58,746 bases of DNA, taken from contig JBMOKU010000050.1 of assembly GCA_049324315.1 (NCBI GenBank), positions 1 to 58,746 of the forward strand. Reading direction: 5' to 3'. The DNA is from JBMOKU01 sp049324315. Its GTDB lineage: Bacteria > Bacillota > Clostridia > Peptostreptococcales > Thermotaleaceae. The notes under the pieces are model-generated. The model saw only the letters and a program-made list of their open reading frames with translations, searched no databases and was not told where the DNA came from. Below are positions 42,100 to 53,600 of this stretch, one piece after another (position 1 is the stretch's first letter; each line of letters starts with the position of its first letter). A program made the position numbers and the translations under genes.

Positions 42100-45000
42100 A
42101 TGCAAAACATAAGAGTGTTGCTGGCAAGGATTATTATAATTGTTTATATATTCTCAAATATCAATTCACCAGTCGTTGTATTTGGCGAGAATATCACCTT
42201 AAGTGATAGAGCCTTGATAATACAATCAAATAGTCCTTGGTCTTCAAATGCTAATCAAATAGTGCTGGATAACTTAGATATTCCTTATACTCAAATTGAC
42301 ATAGATCAATTAGCGAATTTCGATTTAAGAGAATATAGGTTAATAATAATATCAAATGACCAGGATAATGCTTTTTATAATAGATTTCGACAAAACAAAC
42401 TAAAGTTAGAAGACTATATCAAAAATGGTGGCACAATGATTTTTGGAGCTAGTAGTGGTGGCTGGGCAGATGGGGATATATCATCTGCACTTCCTGGTAA
42501 CATAACAATCTATGAACGTAGATATGAAAATTACAATATTATCAGTGATAGCAGCCATCCGATAGTTACGGGTGAACTAAGTGATGGGCAACCCCTAACT
42601 GATAGTGATTTATATTCAAATTATGCAAGTCATACGTCATTCGAAGAGGCAACGCTGCCATCTGGTAGCAAAGTTATTTTAAGAGAAAAATCGTCAGGTC
42701 AGCCGACTTTAGTTGAATATTCCCTAGGTAGCGGAATCGTGATAGTATCAGGACTTACATGGGAGCACAGTTGGAAGTATCATACGGGTTCTGATGGATA
42801 TGGAACATATGCTAGAAAAGCATTAGATGACGTGTTTTTATATGCATATAGATATAATGAGCCTCCAGTTGTAAAAATAGTCTTGCCAATAAATAACCAA
42901 GTTTTTAAAGAAAGTAGTAATTTTGCTCCTACAATAAAGGTGTCTGACACTAACGGAGGTACTCTAGTTTGTAAGTACTACATAGATGGACAAACATCTC
43001 CAAGCGGAACAACACAAATAAATAACACAAGAACAGAGCAGACAATAAGCTTCAATCTGCTAAATACTGATAATCTTTCTGAAGGAGAGCATATTATAAA
43101 ATTTGAAGTTAGTGATAGCATTGAGACTACTGTGGAAACAGTCAAAATAAAAATAGATAGATCATTGCCTGTGCTTGGAACTATTAACTTTACTGCTACA
43201 GATACCAGCATAACTGTATCAGGCACAGCTACAGACAGCGTAGCTGGGATGGATAGTACTCCCTACAGATATACCGTTGGATCTTACATGAGTTCATGGA
43301 CAGCAAACACTTCACATATAAAGAGTGACCTTACATCGAATACATCTTATACAGTGAAGTTTGAAGCAAAGGATGCTGTGGGACACATTGCCAACAAAGT
43401 ACAAAACATGTATACAAGGGCGCAGACTCCTATCTTAACAGTAAGTAATCCAAAGGAAACAAGTTTTGATATTAATTTTACAGACAGTAATCCTTCAGGA
43501 ACCCAATATCAGGTTATTGTCGGAGAAAAATACGTAAACGCATCGGGAACTCTTACCACATCACCGACTTGGATTTCCAATGCAGGAAAGAAGATTACAG
43601 TTAAAGGGCTTTCTATTAATACAGCTTACATTATAAAAGCTAAGGCTAAAAATCAAGAGGGAATAGAAACTGCTTTCAGTGCGAATATAGCAGGACAAAC
43701 GTTAGCCAGTCCTCCTACAAATATAACAACGGAAGCAGCCCAACAGTCTATTACGGTTATGTGGTCCGGTGTATCGGGAGCAGCGGGCTACGATATAGAA
43801 GCAGATGGTGTGGTTATCAATAATGGTACTTTTACAACCTATATACATGAAGGACTGGCACCCAACACCCAACACACATATAGGGTAAGAACCAGGAATG
43901 CAAGTGGACCGGGCAACTGGAGCAACTTTGTTACCAAGTCTACCCTTCCAGACCCCCCGGCTGTCCCTGCTAATCTCAGAATTTCAGCAACGCAAACAGA
44001 AATCAGTATAACCTGGGATGCCGTCGTAGCTGCAGCAGGTTATGACATTGAAGTAGACGGGGATGTCATAGACAACGGAAGCAGTACAAGCTATGTCCAC
44101 AAAGAACTGCAGCCGCTTACAGAGCATACATACAGAGTCAGGGCAAAAAATCCCGGAGGAATTAGTGCATGGAGTGAATTAACGACCACATTCACATTGC
44201 CTAACCCTCCTGTTACTCCAACAAATATTGCAGCTCAAGCTACCAAAACTACCGTAACCATTACATGGGATTCTGTAGATGGTGCCACGGCCTATGAAAT
44301 CGAGGTAGATGGACTGATTATAGATAATGATGATCTTACGGCTTATCTCCATGAGGGACTGGAACCCTATTCGGGCCATACCTATCGTGTAAGGGCAAAG
44401 AATGCCGGCGGTAAGAGCCCGTGGAGTGGCAAGATAGATATTACAACCTATCCTGAGGAGCCTGACACTCCAAACAGTGTTATGACAACAGCAGATGAAA
44501 CCTCCATAACCGTTACCTGGTACAAGGTGGCATTTGCAGAAAGTTATGAGGTAGAAATTGATGGAAACGTTGTGAAAGCTGTTTCTGATACAAATTATGT
44601 ACATACAGATCTAACCCAGAATAGTCAGCATTCCTATAGAGTAAGGGCGAAAAATATTAGCGGCTATAGTGAATGGAGTAGTCCCGTTTCTATGTTTACC
44701 ATGCCGGAAGGGGCCGTATCCCTAACCAACATCGCTGCAGTTGTGACCAACAAAACCATTATGCTGTCATGGGAAACAGTAGCCTATGAGGGCGAGTACG
44801 AAATCGAAGTAGACGGTGTACTCATGGATAACGGAAAAGAAACCATCTACAATCATACGGGACTTGAAGCAAATCAATATCATACCTATAAAATCAGAGT
44901 GAAAAACGGAAAAACAGGAGAATCCTGGTGTGCAATACTTTCGCTGTCAACACTGCCCAATCCGCCGGATGCTCCATTAAACATTGAAGTCTTCGCAACA

Positions 45001-45546
45001 CATAATACCATAGAGCTGCGATGGGACAGAGTAGAAGGTGCCACCGGCTATGATGTAGAGGCCGATGGGGAAACCATCGACAATGGTATGAAGGAAACCT
45101 ACATCCACGAAAATCTGGAACCCGGTACAGCACACATCTACCGTGTAAGGGCGAAAAATATAACAGGTGTGACAGCATGGAGCCCATCCATTACCCAAAG
45201 TACTACCACACCAACCTACATTGTAGATTGTATAACTGATGAAGATATTAATTTTTCATTATTGGCATCGAATGTTCAGGACTTCAGTGAACTGAAATTT
45301 GTAGTGACCTATAATCCAAGTGAACTGGAAGTTGTTGACCTATACGGATTCACACCGGAAGAAGACCGAAGTACGGAAGGGATCATACCGGGAACTCATA
45401 TGCGTGCAATATATACAGAGGGAAGAATTGAATTTACTTTAGATAAAAACATCATTCCAGGTACATCCTGGTCAGGAGAAATTACTTCCATTATATTTAG
45501 AGCGAAAATCGACGGACAGTCACAAATTGACTTTGTCGTAGAATAA
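42100..45546 (+). CDS. Secreted FnIII protein with GATase/ThuA-like N-terminal domain
   Basis: The 1148-residue protein has a signal peptide at 1-30. A Rossmann-like domain at about 35-257 (LIIQSNSPWSSNANQIVLDN, YIKNGGTMIFGASSGGW) reads like a ThuA/class I glutamine amidotransferase fold; catalytic residues are not evident. Ig/FnIII-like units cover about 260-535. Six FnIII repeats (about 537-1037) nearly match those of the preceding gene (AAGYDIEVDG). A C-terminal domain at about 1040-1148 (TYNPSELEVVDLYGFTPE) is shared with the preceding protein. ATG 42100 follows GGTGGGG. Probably a second structural surface protein of the same assembly. Confidence 0.87.
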   Translation: MQNIRVLLARIIIIVYIFSNINSPVVVFGENITLSDRALIIQSNSPWSSNANQIVLDNLDIPYTQIDIDQLANFDLREYRLIIISNDQDNAFYNRFRQNKLKLEDYIKNGGTMIFGASSGGWADGDISSALPGNITIYERRYENYNIISDSSHPIVTGELSDGQPLTDSDLYSNYASHTSFEEATLPSGSKVILREKSSGQPTLVEYSLGSGIVIVSGLTWEHSWKYHTGSDGYGTYARKALDDVFLYAYRYNEPPVVKIVLPINNQVFKESSNFAPTIKVSDTNGGTLVCKYYIDGQTSPSGTTQINNTRTEQTISFNLLNTDNLSEGEHIIKFEVSDSIETTVETVKIKIDRSLPVLGTINFTATDTSITVSGTATDSVAGMDSTPYRYTVGSYMSSWTANTSHIKSDLTSNTSYTVKFEAKDAVGHIANKVQNMYTRAQTPILTVSNPKETSFDINFTDSNPSGTQYQVIVGEKYVNASGTLTTSPTWISNAGKKITVKGLSINTAYIIKAKAKNQEGIETAFSANIAGQTLASPPTNITTEAAQQSITVMWSGVSGAAGYDIEADGVVINNGTFTTYIHEGLAPNTQHTYRVRTRNASGPGNWSNFVTKSTLPDPPAVPANLRISATQTEISITWDAVVAAAGYDIEVDGDVIDNGSSTSYVHKELQPLTEHTYRVRAKNPGGISAWSELTTTFTLPNPPVTPTNIAAQATKTTVTITWDSVDGATAYEIEVDGLIIDNDDLTAYLHEGLEPYSGHTYRVRAKNAGGKSPWSGKIDITTYPEEPDTPNSVMTTADETSITVTWYKVAFAESYEVEIDGNVVKAVSDTNYVHTDLTQNSQHSYRVRAKNISGYSEWSSPVSMFTMPEGAVSLTNIAAVVTNKTIMLSWETVAYEGEYEIEVDGVLMDNGKETIYNHTGLEANQYHTYKIRVKNGKTGESWCAILSLSTLPNPPDAPLNIEVFATHNTIELRWDRVEGATGYDVEADGETIDNGMKETYIHENLEPGTAHIYRVRAKNITGVTAWSPSITQSTTTPTYIVDCITDEDINFSLLASNVQDFSELKFVVTYNPSELEVVDLYGFTPEEDRSTEGIIPGTHMRAIYTEGRIEFTLDKNIIPGTSWSGEITSIIFRAKIDGQSQIDFVVE

Positions 45547-45579
45547 AAGGCATTTGATTATGTAAAACGAGGTGAAAAG

Positions 45580-46518
45580 ATGAAAAAAATACTCATGAAA
45601 TATAGCAGACACATTGCAATACTGCTAGGGATTGCGCTGCTGGTGCCCATGTCCATTTTTTCTATGAATGGCTTTGGGACAAAAGCAGTGGCTCAGGATA
45701 AAAGTGAAGAAGAGAGGATCGCAGCTGAGATTTCTAATATGACAGGTGTCAAGGTAGAAGAAATATTAAAGCTTAGAGATGATAAAAAAACTTGGAACGA
45801 AATCATGGAGATGCTCAAAAATAACGAAGGAAACGAAAATCAAGCAGAAAAGGATAAGCGAAACAGACTCATTACGGAGATGGGACTTAGAGAAGAACTT
45901 ATACGAAAGCTGGCAGACGAATTTAGTAGTGAAGAAATTATGGAAGCAAAGTTATTGATAGAAAGATTACTCTTCCAGCTGCAAGAAATAACAGAAAAAG
46001 ATGAGAAAAGCGTTGCAAATCCGAGTATAGACGTAAATTCGGTTTCGGAAGAAGGCCATATAGAAGATTATGAAAAACTCATGGAAAAAATCGATCCTGA
46101 TACAGCGGTGTATCTAACGCTGAAGCTGGAAAAGGATTTTGGAAGCAAGGAAGCCGTTTTAGACGAGTACTTATACGCTTTACAAGCAGATTTAAATCTT
46201 GAAAACTATATGAAAGACAAAGATCAATACCTAAAGGAAAAAGAAGAAAAAAGTATAGGCATGATTCAGGAAAAAATCATTACCTTAGCAAAAATTGAGG
46301 AAAAAATGCTTCGGAAAATCCAACAAGAGAATGCTGATAATACAGATCCTATAGAAATGAAGAACGACAATGTTCTTACAGAAGAAGGAGATATCGGTCA
46401 TGATGTAACTGTAGAATCACCGCTGCCTGAGATAAAGGATGTTAAGCCTCTGAATCCGGCGGATGCGATCATGGAAGAAATTAATGCCATTGATCCCAAG
46501 GCATCTTCAACAAACTAA
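45580..46518 (+). CDS. Secreted helical protein with 'LRDDKKTWNEI' motif
   Basis: This 312-residue protein has an N-terminal signal (HIAILLGIALLVPMSIF, cleavage near VAQ). It is otherwise helical and very rich in Glu and Lys. One unit, EEILKLRDDKKTWNEIMEML at about 55-75, resembles repeats in the next protein. A coiled-coil region covers about 150-260, and the tail is acidic. GAGGTG precedes ATG 45580, 34 bases after the FnIII gene, so co-transcription is likely. The family is not formally recognised; it may be an accessory factor for export or folding of the RHS protein two genes later. Confidence 0.75.
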   Translation: MKKILMKYSRHIAILLGIALLVPMSIFSMNGFGTKAVAQDKSEEERIAAEISNMTGVKVEEILKLRDDKKTWNEIMEMLKNNEGNENQAEKDKRNRLITEMGLREELIRKLADEFSSEEIMEAKLLIERLLFQLQEITEKDEKSVANPSIDVNSVSEEGHIEDYEKLMEKIDPDTAVYLTLKLEKDFGSKEAVLDEYLYALQADLNLENYMKDKDQYLKEKEEKSIGMIQEKIITLAKIEEKMLRKIQQENADNTDPIEMKNDNVLTEEGDIGHDVTVESPLPEIKDVKPLNPADAIMEEINAIDPKASSTN

Positions 46519-46527
46519 CTAGTCAGT

Positions 46528-46628
46528 ATGCTGGTCCATTTTGCGTCATACTGCGTCGACAGAACCCGCTGATAGCGCTGCTAGCGGCGGAACCTGTCTC
46601 CTTGTCTGACACAAAATATCCTCAGCAT
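46528..46628. repeat. Nested palindromic (REP-like) element
   Basis: Four nested stems are seen: ATGCTG (46528-46533)/CAGCAT (46623-46628), ATTTTGCGTCA (46538-46548)/TGACACAAAAT (46607-46617), GACAG (46558-46562)/CTGTC (46594-46598) and CCGCT (46566-46570)/AGCGG (46583-46587). The segment GGAACCTGTCTCCTTGTC recalls clostridial REP sequences mobilised by RAYT transposases. Confidence 0.55.
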
Positions 46629-46688
46629 CTTTGACCATTTATTTTATTTCAGATGCCTAACAGAAATTAAAGAAAGGAAGTAGATGGA

Positions 46689-47561
46689 ATGAATAAAAAA
46701 ATTATCTCGAAAACACTGACAATCCTATTATTTGCAGGGATTACGATACAGGCGGGGTTTACTGCATATTCAATGATAGATACCCAGAGCAATAATACAG
46801 TAGAAAGCCAGGTTTTACAAGAGACTACTATATCTACAGAACTACAGGAAGAGGATACAGCGAATACAGATATATCGGAAGAAATTCAAAATCTTATAAG
46901 ACAGTCAGATCCTGCGAATTTCGACAAGAACATTGCAAATTATAAGAATCTGCTGATTGATTTCAATGTCCACAGCCAGTTTAAAGAAGAGATTGAGAGA
47001 CTTATCAGAGAAGGACATAAACTTCCGGATATTCTCAGCGGCTACGAATTTTTATATCACAACTACGGTACCGTGCAGGAACTGGAGAACTTCATCACAC
47101 AAAAAGAATCAGGTAAAACATGGAAACAGATTTTTGGTGAATATAACAAAAATAATGCCGAATTTATCCCCAGATCTTTCGATACCGATTATTTGGAAGG
47201 ATTAATGAAAACACCAAGTATTACATCGGATGATATTATGATTGCCGATAGAATTTCTTATGAATCAGGACAAGCCTTTGAAGAACTCATCAATAAAAAA
47301 ATGGAAGATAAAAGCTGGAAGACCCTTAATGCGGAGGTAGGTATTATAAATAGTGCCAGTATTCTACCCAGAGTAGAAGTAACATCAGAACAACTGAAGA
47401 AATATTTAGCTTCCGGTGCACTCACGGAACAACAGATCGTTGAAGCCTTTGTACTGGCTCAGAAGCTGGGAAAGAGTACAGACGTCATTATCGGTAAAGT
47501 AAAAGCTGGATACACGGAAGAATCGATAATCCAAGAGTACTGTACGGAAAAATATTATTAA
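46689..47561 (+). CDS. Secreted helical repeat protein upstream of RHS
   Basis: A 290-residue protein has a signal peptide (TLTILLFAGITIQAGFTAYS). Several helical-hairpin units carry a common pattern: ENFITQKESGKTWKQIFGEY, EELINKKMEDKSWKTLNAEV and DVIIGKVKAGYTEESIIQEY. The same pattern occurs once in the preceding secreted helical protein. It is 56 bases before the giant RHS gene. I do not recognise a named family. A chaperone or surface partner for the RHS protein is a reasonable guess from position only. Confidence 0.75.
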   Translation: MNKKIISKTLTILLFAGITIQAGFTAYSMIDTQSNNTVESQVLQETTISTELQEEDTANTDISEEIQNLIRQSDPANFDKNIANYKNLLIDFNVHSQFKEEIERLIREGHKLPDILSGYEFLYHNYGTVQELENFITQKESGKTWKQIFGEYNKNNAEFIPRSFDTDYLEGLMKTPSITSDDIMIADRISYESGQAFEELINKKMEDKSWKTLNAEVGIINSASILPRVEVTSEQLKKYLASGALTEQQIVEAFVLAQKLGKSTDVIIGKVKAGYTEESIIQEYCTEKYY

Positions 47562-47616
47562 AAATGCAATCGTTATATAACAGAGATTTCAATGAACGAT
47601 AAAGGGGCATAAAATA

Positions 47617-50600
47617 GTGAAGCATATTAGCAAGATACTTCTGGTATTGAGCTTATTGATAATTTTCATTCCTTTCCAAGTCGCGTATGCAGAAACGCTG
47701 GAAGAGCAGCTTAACAACTTGGTGGGACCTAAGCAGCAGTATAATACGATGCTTTCACCGGTGTATCTTAGGAGCAATCTTACAGAAGAGTATATTAGTC
47801 CACAGAGTGGAGAATTAACGCTGACCCAGACGGATTATGTGCTGCCTGGAAGAAATGGCTTAGACTTAGAGATTAAAAGAATATACAAAAGCGGGATATC
47901 CAACGTACAAGAAATGAAAGTAAAGTATGTGCATGGAGCATGGGTGGATTATGTACATTCCGATGTAAATACATCATCCTTCTATGAGGATCGATATAAC
48001 TTGGGAATCGGTATGAGATTTTCATTTCCAGCCATGGAAATTCGCAGCAATGATGAAGGAACCAGTCATAAATTCCTACATACCGAAAGTGGAGATGTAT
48101 ACCGTTTGAAATCGATACTGAAAGACGGGGTGCAAACTTACTTTCCTGAAGGACAGACGATCAAGGATGTAAGCGTTAGTGAAACAACAGAATACAGTAA
48201 CGGACAAAGTGACGGGACATCCAAATATGTGATGGTTGGAAAAAATGGCAAGAAGACCTATTTTTCAGAGGATGGAAGAGTTTTAGGAATCGTGGACCGG
48301 TATGGGAATACCATAAAGTTTGAATATACAGCTGTAGCCTATACCATTGATGGAGTTACAGTAAACAAAAACTTACTATCCAAAATTACAGATTCCGTAG
48401 GTAGAACTGTAACCATGGAATATAAGCAGGATCAAACATTCACCGTGGGCTCTATAGTAAATCAACAGTACAGTAAAGAAGAAAGCTACAAGGCTACGCA
48501 AAACCCAAACAACGTAGATTCGGGAGACTTAAAAGAAAAGTTCCAAGTTATCGTAAATTTACCCGGCGGCAAAAAACTTGTTTATGATAAGTCAGCAGTT
48601 CTTGTCAGCGAGTCCAAGCATGTTATTCGAACACGGCTGCAAAGAGTATTTGATGTAGATAACAAACCCAAATATCATTTCTGGTATGAGCAGCCGGATC
48701 TTGGTTTTACCTATGTGAACGGTACAACCTATTCTGTGTATAACAGATATGAAAACCTGACTATGATAGACTACTGTAAAACCAATGAAATAAAGCAGTA
48801 CGTATATAATACATACACAAAACGATTGAACAAAGGGAGTATGCAGTATCGAAAGATATTTGAAAAGAAAGATTTAATCAAAAAAGACTATGACATTGCT
48901 CAGGCAGATTTTCCTGGTAGATTTATTACAGAAGTAAAGAATAAAGCAAATTATGTTTATACCAATGAGGCAGACGGATTCGGTTTTGATGGCTACAATG
49001 AATATTCGTATGATTATTTAAAAAGTACATATCGATATTATACAGAAATAAAGGATATAAACGACAATAGTACCAAATATACATATGATGGTATTCATCA
49101 GTTACTCCAGACAGAAGAATCCGGAAAAGATCATAAAGAAATCATTACGTCAGAGCATGACGAGATGAAGCTCGTTAAAAAGAAGGAAAGAGTTATATAT
49201 AATGTTGAAAACGGACAGGAAACAGGTACTTCCTATAAAAAAATACAAAATTTCCGCTATGATGAATACGGTAACCTGACCAACTATACGGGTCCGGAGG
49301 CGGAACGGGATGAGAACGGATATCCGGTAGATAATGAACATACCGTTGTTTATTCCTACGCCTATGACAAGTACCATGTTCCATTATCCAAGACATGGAA
49401 ACAAGATAAAGATACAACCGGTCAGATCATTTACACCCTTGATGATAAAGGGAATATAACAAAGGAAACAAAGACGAACTCAGCGGATAACGGACAATGG
49501 ATCGTGACAGATTTTCAATATGATGAGTATGGGAATATCCGCAAAAAAGAAGTGCATTCTGGGAATCAATCCTTTGTGACCAATTATGAATATGGTGTGG
49601 ATGCAGATGGTACAGATCATAAAGGAGCTTATTTAACAAAGGAATACAGGTATGTAGATGACACAGAGATTGCCAACAAGTATAGCTATGATTTCAATAC
49701 AGGCAATATGAAAGCAGCAATAGATCCCAATGGAAATAGGACAAATTATGAATTTGATGTATTGGGCAGAGTAACGAAGATTACAAGGCCGGAGAACAAT
49801 ATCAAAGAGTATGCCTATGAAGAAACCCCATATGCCAACAGAAAAATCAAATACACAGATCCTGGAAAAACCGTATATCAAACAGAGTATGACATATCTG
49901 GAGATTTGGTTAAGTCTAGCGTATTCGACAATGGGAAATGGAATGTTTTAAAAGACATTACCAACGATGCCCACGGAAACAAGACAAAGGAAATTGTCCC
50001 AAATGGCCACAGTATTCGCTATGAGTACGATAGCAGAGGCCGGTTGATTAGCAAAACAGCCTATGAGAAGGACTCAATCCTTAAAGGAAGTATGAAAATC
50101 CGGTATGTTTCAGGGGTAGACAGTGATACCCCACTTGTTGTTACAATCACCGACGAAGAAGGATATGAGAAAAAGTATTTTTATGACAGTTTGAACCGAC
50201 TTACCAAAACTGAATTTACACCGGATAAGACAAATTATATAACAACCACCTATACCTATGATTATGTAGGCAATAAGGTGACATTTACCGATGGAAAAAA
50301 CCATACATCAAGCTTTGCTTATGACAATTTAGGACGGTTGATCAGAAAAACGGATCCATTAGGCAATGAAACCCAATATATGTACAACAGTCTTAATCAG
50401 ATTGAAATGATAAAGGAGCCGGAAGGAAGAATTACGGAATACGCCTACGATTCCCTTGGAAGACTTTCTCAGAAGAAAATCTATAAGGACGGTTCACAGG
50501 ATTATGTATATACAAAGTATACCTATGACCCGGCAGATAATGTAACAAATCTTAAACAGGGAAGTATGACTTCAAGCGGAGATAGAATTGCTTCAGATAC

Positions 50601-53600
50601 TACCTATGTTTATAATCAAATGAATTATTTGACAGATGAATACAAGAAAATCGATGAAGCAAGGACAAGTCACATCAATAATCAGTATGACCTTAACGGT
50701 AATAAAGTACAGATTATGGAATATGCGAATCAAGATAAAACAAAATATCGCATTTTCAACTATGTCTATGACTTTGCAGGCCGGATAAAGGAGGAGCGTG
50801 GAAGCTACAGAGAACTAAATGGACAGGGTGGATATGTAGAATATGGAAGCTACCACAAGAAGTCTGTATGGGACTATGCAGGCAACCTGACCAAAACAGA
50901 AGTTCTGAACACCAACGGATACGATACGACGACCTATGCCTATGACTACAGAAACAAGCTTATAGAGAAGGTAGAGCCGTACACATCCAATGAAGTTAAG
51001 AAAAGGACAAGCTATCGATATGATAAAGTAGGAAATCTGTTGAATGAAACGATATTGAAGCAAGGAGAGTCATGCACGTCGGTCTATACCTATGATGGCC
51101 TTGGAAGGATATTGACAAAAACGGATGCTCTAGGAAATACAGCTAGGTATGCATATGATGAAACCGGGAATCTGGCTAAGGAAGTGGATGCAAGATATCT
51201 GCAAACGTCCTTTGCAGCGGCTCCGGGTATAGAGTATGCGTATGATGAACTGAACCGGTTGATCAAAACAATTGCTTTTGATGGTACGAATAGAGAGGTA
51301 ATCGGCTATAAAGAATATGACAGCCGGGGTAATGTGACGAAAGAGGCAGATGGAGAAGGATATAATGCTGGGGCACCTTCTGCATCTATTGGCAATGTAT
51401 ACGAATATGATGCGCTGAACCGTGTATCAAAATATATATCAGCCCAGACTTTTGCAGACAATCAGAAAAATGGCGGGAATTTGTTTAACAAAAAGTATAC
51501 CTATGATGGCATGGGCAACGTTCTTATAGAAGAGGACGGCCTGGGAAATAAGATACAGAATGTCTATTATATGAACGGCCTGCTGAAAGAGAAGCTTTAT
51601 GCCGATGGTAAAAAAGAGCATTACGATTATGATCTTACTGGAAAAATGATGGTTATCAAAACAGATAGGGCAGGAAATGCTACCAAATTGTATCAAACCA
51701 TTTTTGGAGAGCCCTATAGGATCGAATATCCCGACGGAACTTTTGAAACCTTCACCTATTCTTCTAAGGGAAAACTTGTTGAATATCGTAACCAAGAAGG
51801 AAATGTGAAGTACTATGGATACGATCCTTCCGGGAACCAGTTATATAAGAAGGAATACATAAAGTCAGACATCGCTTTTACGTATTACAGGCTTGTAAAA
51901 AACAGCTATGATGAAATAAACAACTTGTTAAGCAGTGAAACCTTCCTTGTAAAAACGCCAAAGCTGGTGACAATCGGCGAAACAACTACATCAGCAGGTG
52001 ATCGGATCGTATATACCTATGATAAGGCAGGAAAGTTGACAAAGATTACGGGCCCCATGGGAAGAGAAACGGTTCAGGAATACGACAAGGCCGGAAACCC
52101 TATAACCAAGAAGCAAAAGGTAGAAGGTGAGTATTACGATGTCGTAAGATATGACTATGATTTCAGATCACGCTTAATAAGTGAGTCAACCCTGGTGAAG
52201 ACAGCTGATCTGGATAACAAATATTTGGTTGGTGCTAAATATGACAAGGCCTACTTTGATCGCGTATTGTCAACAGTAAGCTATGAATATTATAAGAATC
52301 GTCAGCTAAAAACCAAGAAGGACCCTCAAGGAAATGTCACCCAATATGAATATGACTATAGCAACAGGTTAGTAAAGAAAATTGATCCCCTGCAGACTGT
52401 TGTAACCTATCAATATGATTTGAATGGGAACTTAATTGAAGAGAAAAATGCTAAGAATGCAGTAATCAGCTATGAATATGATGAATTCAATCGATTGATT
52501 CGTAAAAAGGCACCCGCTGCAGATGGAAGCACAGCCGTCACAAGATACATATATGATGTCATGGGCAACCTGATAAAGGAAATATCGCCAAATCATTATG
52601 ATGCAAGTAAGGATACACCATCCTTGGTTGATACAATGATCGGTATATCCTATGCCTATGACGTAATGAATCGTCGTATATCCACATCATCACCTGAGGA
52701 CGAACTGATCGAATATATTGAATACAATCAGGTTGGCCGTATACAAAAAGTTATCGACGGCTTAAGGTATACGGGAGATGCAGCAGCATCCAAAGGAACA
52801 ACATACCATTATGACTCCCTGGGCAGAGTCTTAAAGATGACAGATGCCTTGGGCTACAGTATGAATTATGAATATGATGTGCTGGATAATCTGACAAAGA
52901 AAATCGATGCACGAAACAATGCCACTATTTACACCTATAATCCGGACAAAACCCTGGCAAAGGTGACCTATGCCGATAACGGGACCATAGCGTATACCTA
53001 TGACGGAATGGGTAGAAAAACAAGTCAAAAGGATCAACTGGGTAACTTGACATTCATTGCATACAATGGCTTTGGAAAAGAAAAGGAAATCAAAGATCCT
53101 TATGACAACACCGTAGCGTCCAAGTATGACTTAAGTGGTAATCTGGTAGCCCTAAAGGATAAACGGGGCAATATCGTACTGTTCAGTTATGATGCCAACA
53201 ATAGGCTCATAGAGAAAAAGACACCCTTAGCGTTGGATGGCAGTAAAAATGTGATCTATGCCGTGGAGACCTATCTGTATGATGAAGCGGGCAATCTGGT
53301 CAGAAAAACCGCAACAGATTCTAAGGACAAGCTTTTCATAAGAGTGACAAGCTATACCTATTATGACAATAACCTTCTTAGTACGGTATCCGATAGCAGC
53401 GGAAGATACATAAGAAACCATTATGATAAAAATGGAAATATCATCAAGACGGAGAGCTTGAGAGATAAGGACACTTATGATATTGAGAAATTTGAGTATG
53501 ATCATTCCAACCGATTGACAAAGCGCATACAGCTGGTAGATGAAGATGATATTTATCAAGCAGGATCCTTAACGAATCTAAAGGATAATGAATATCCCGG

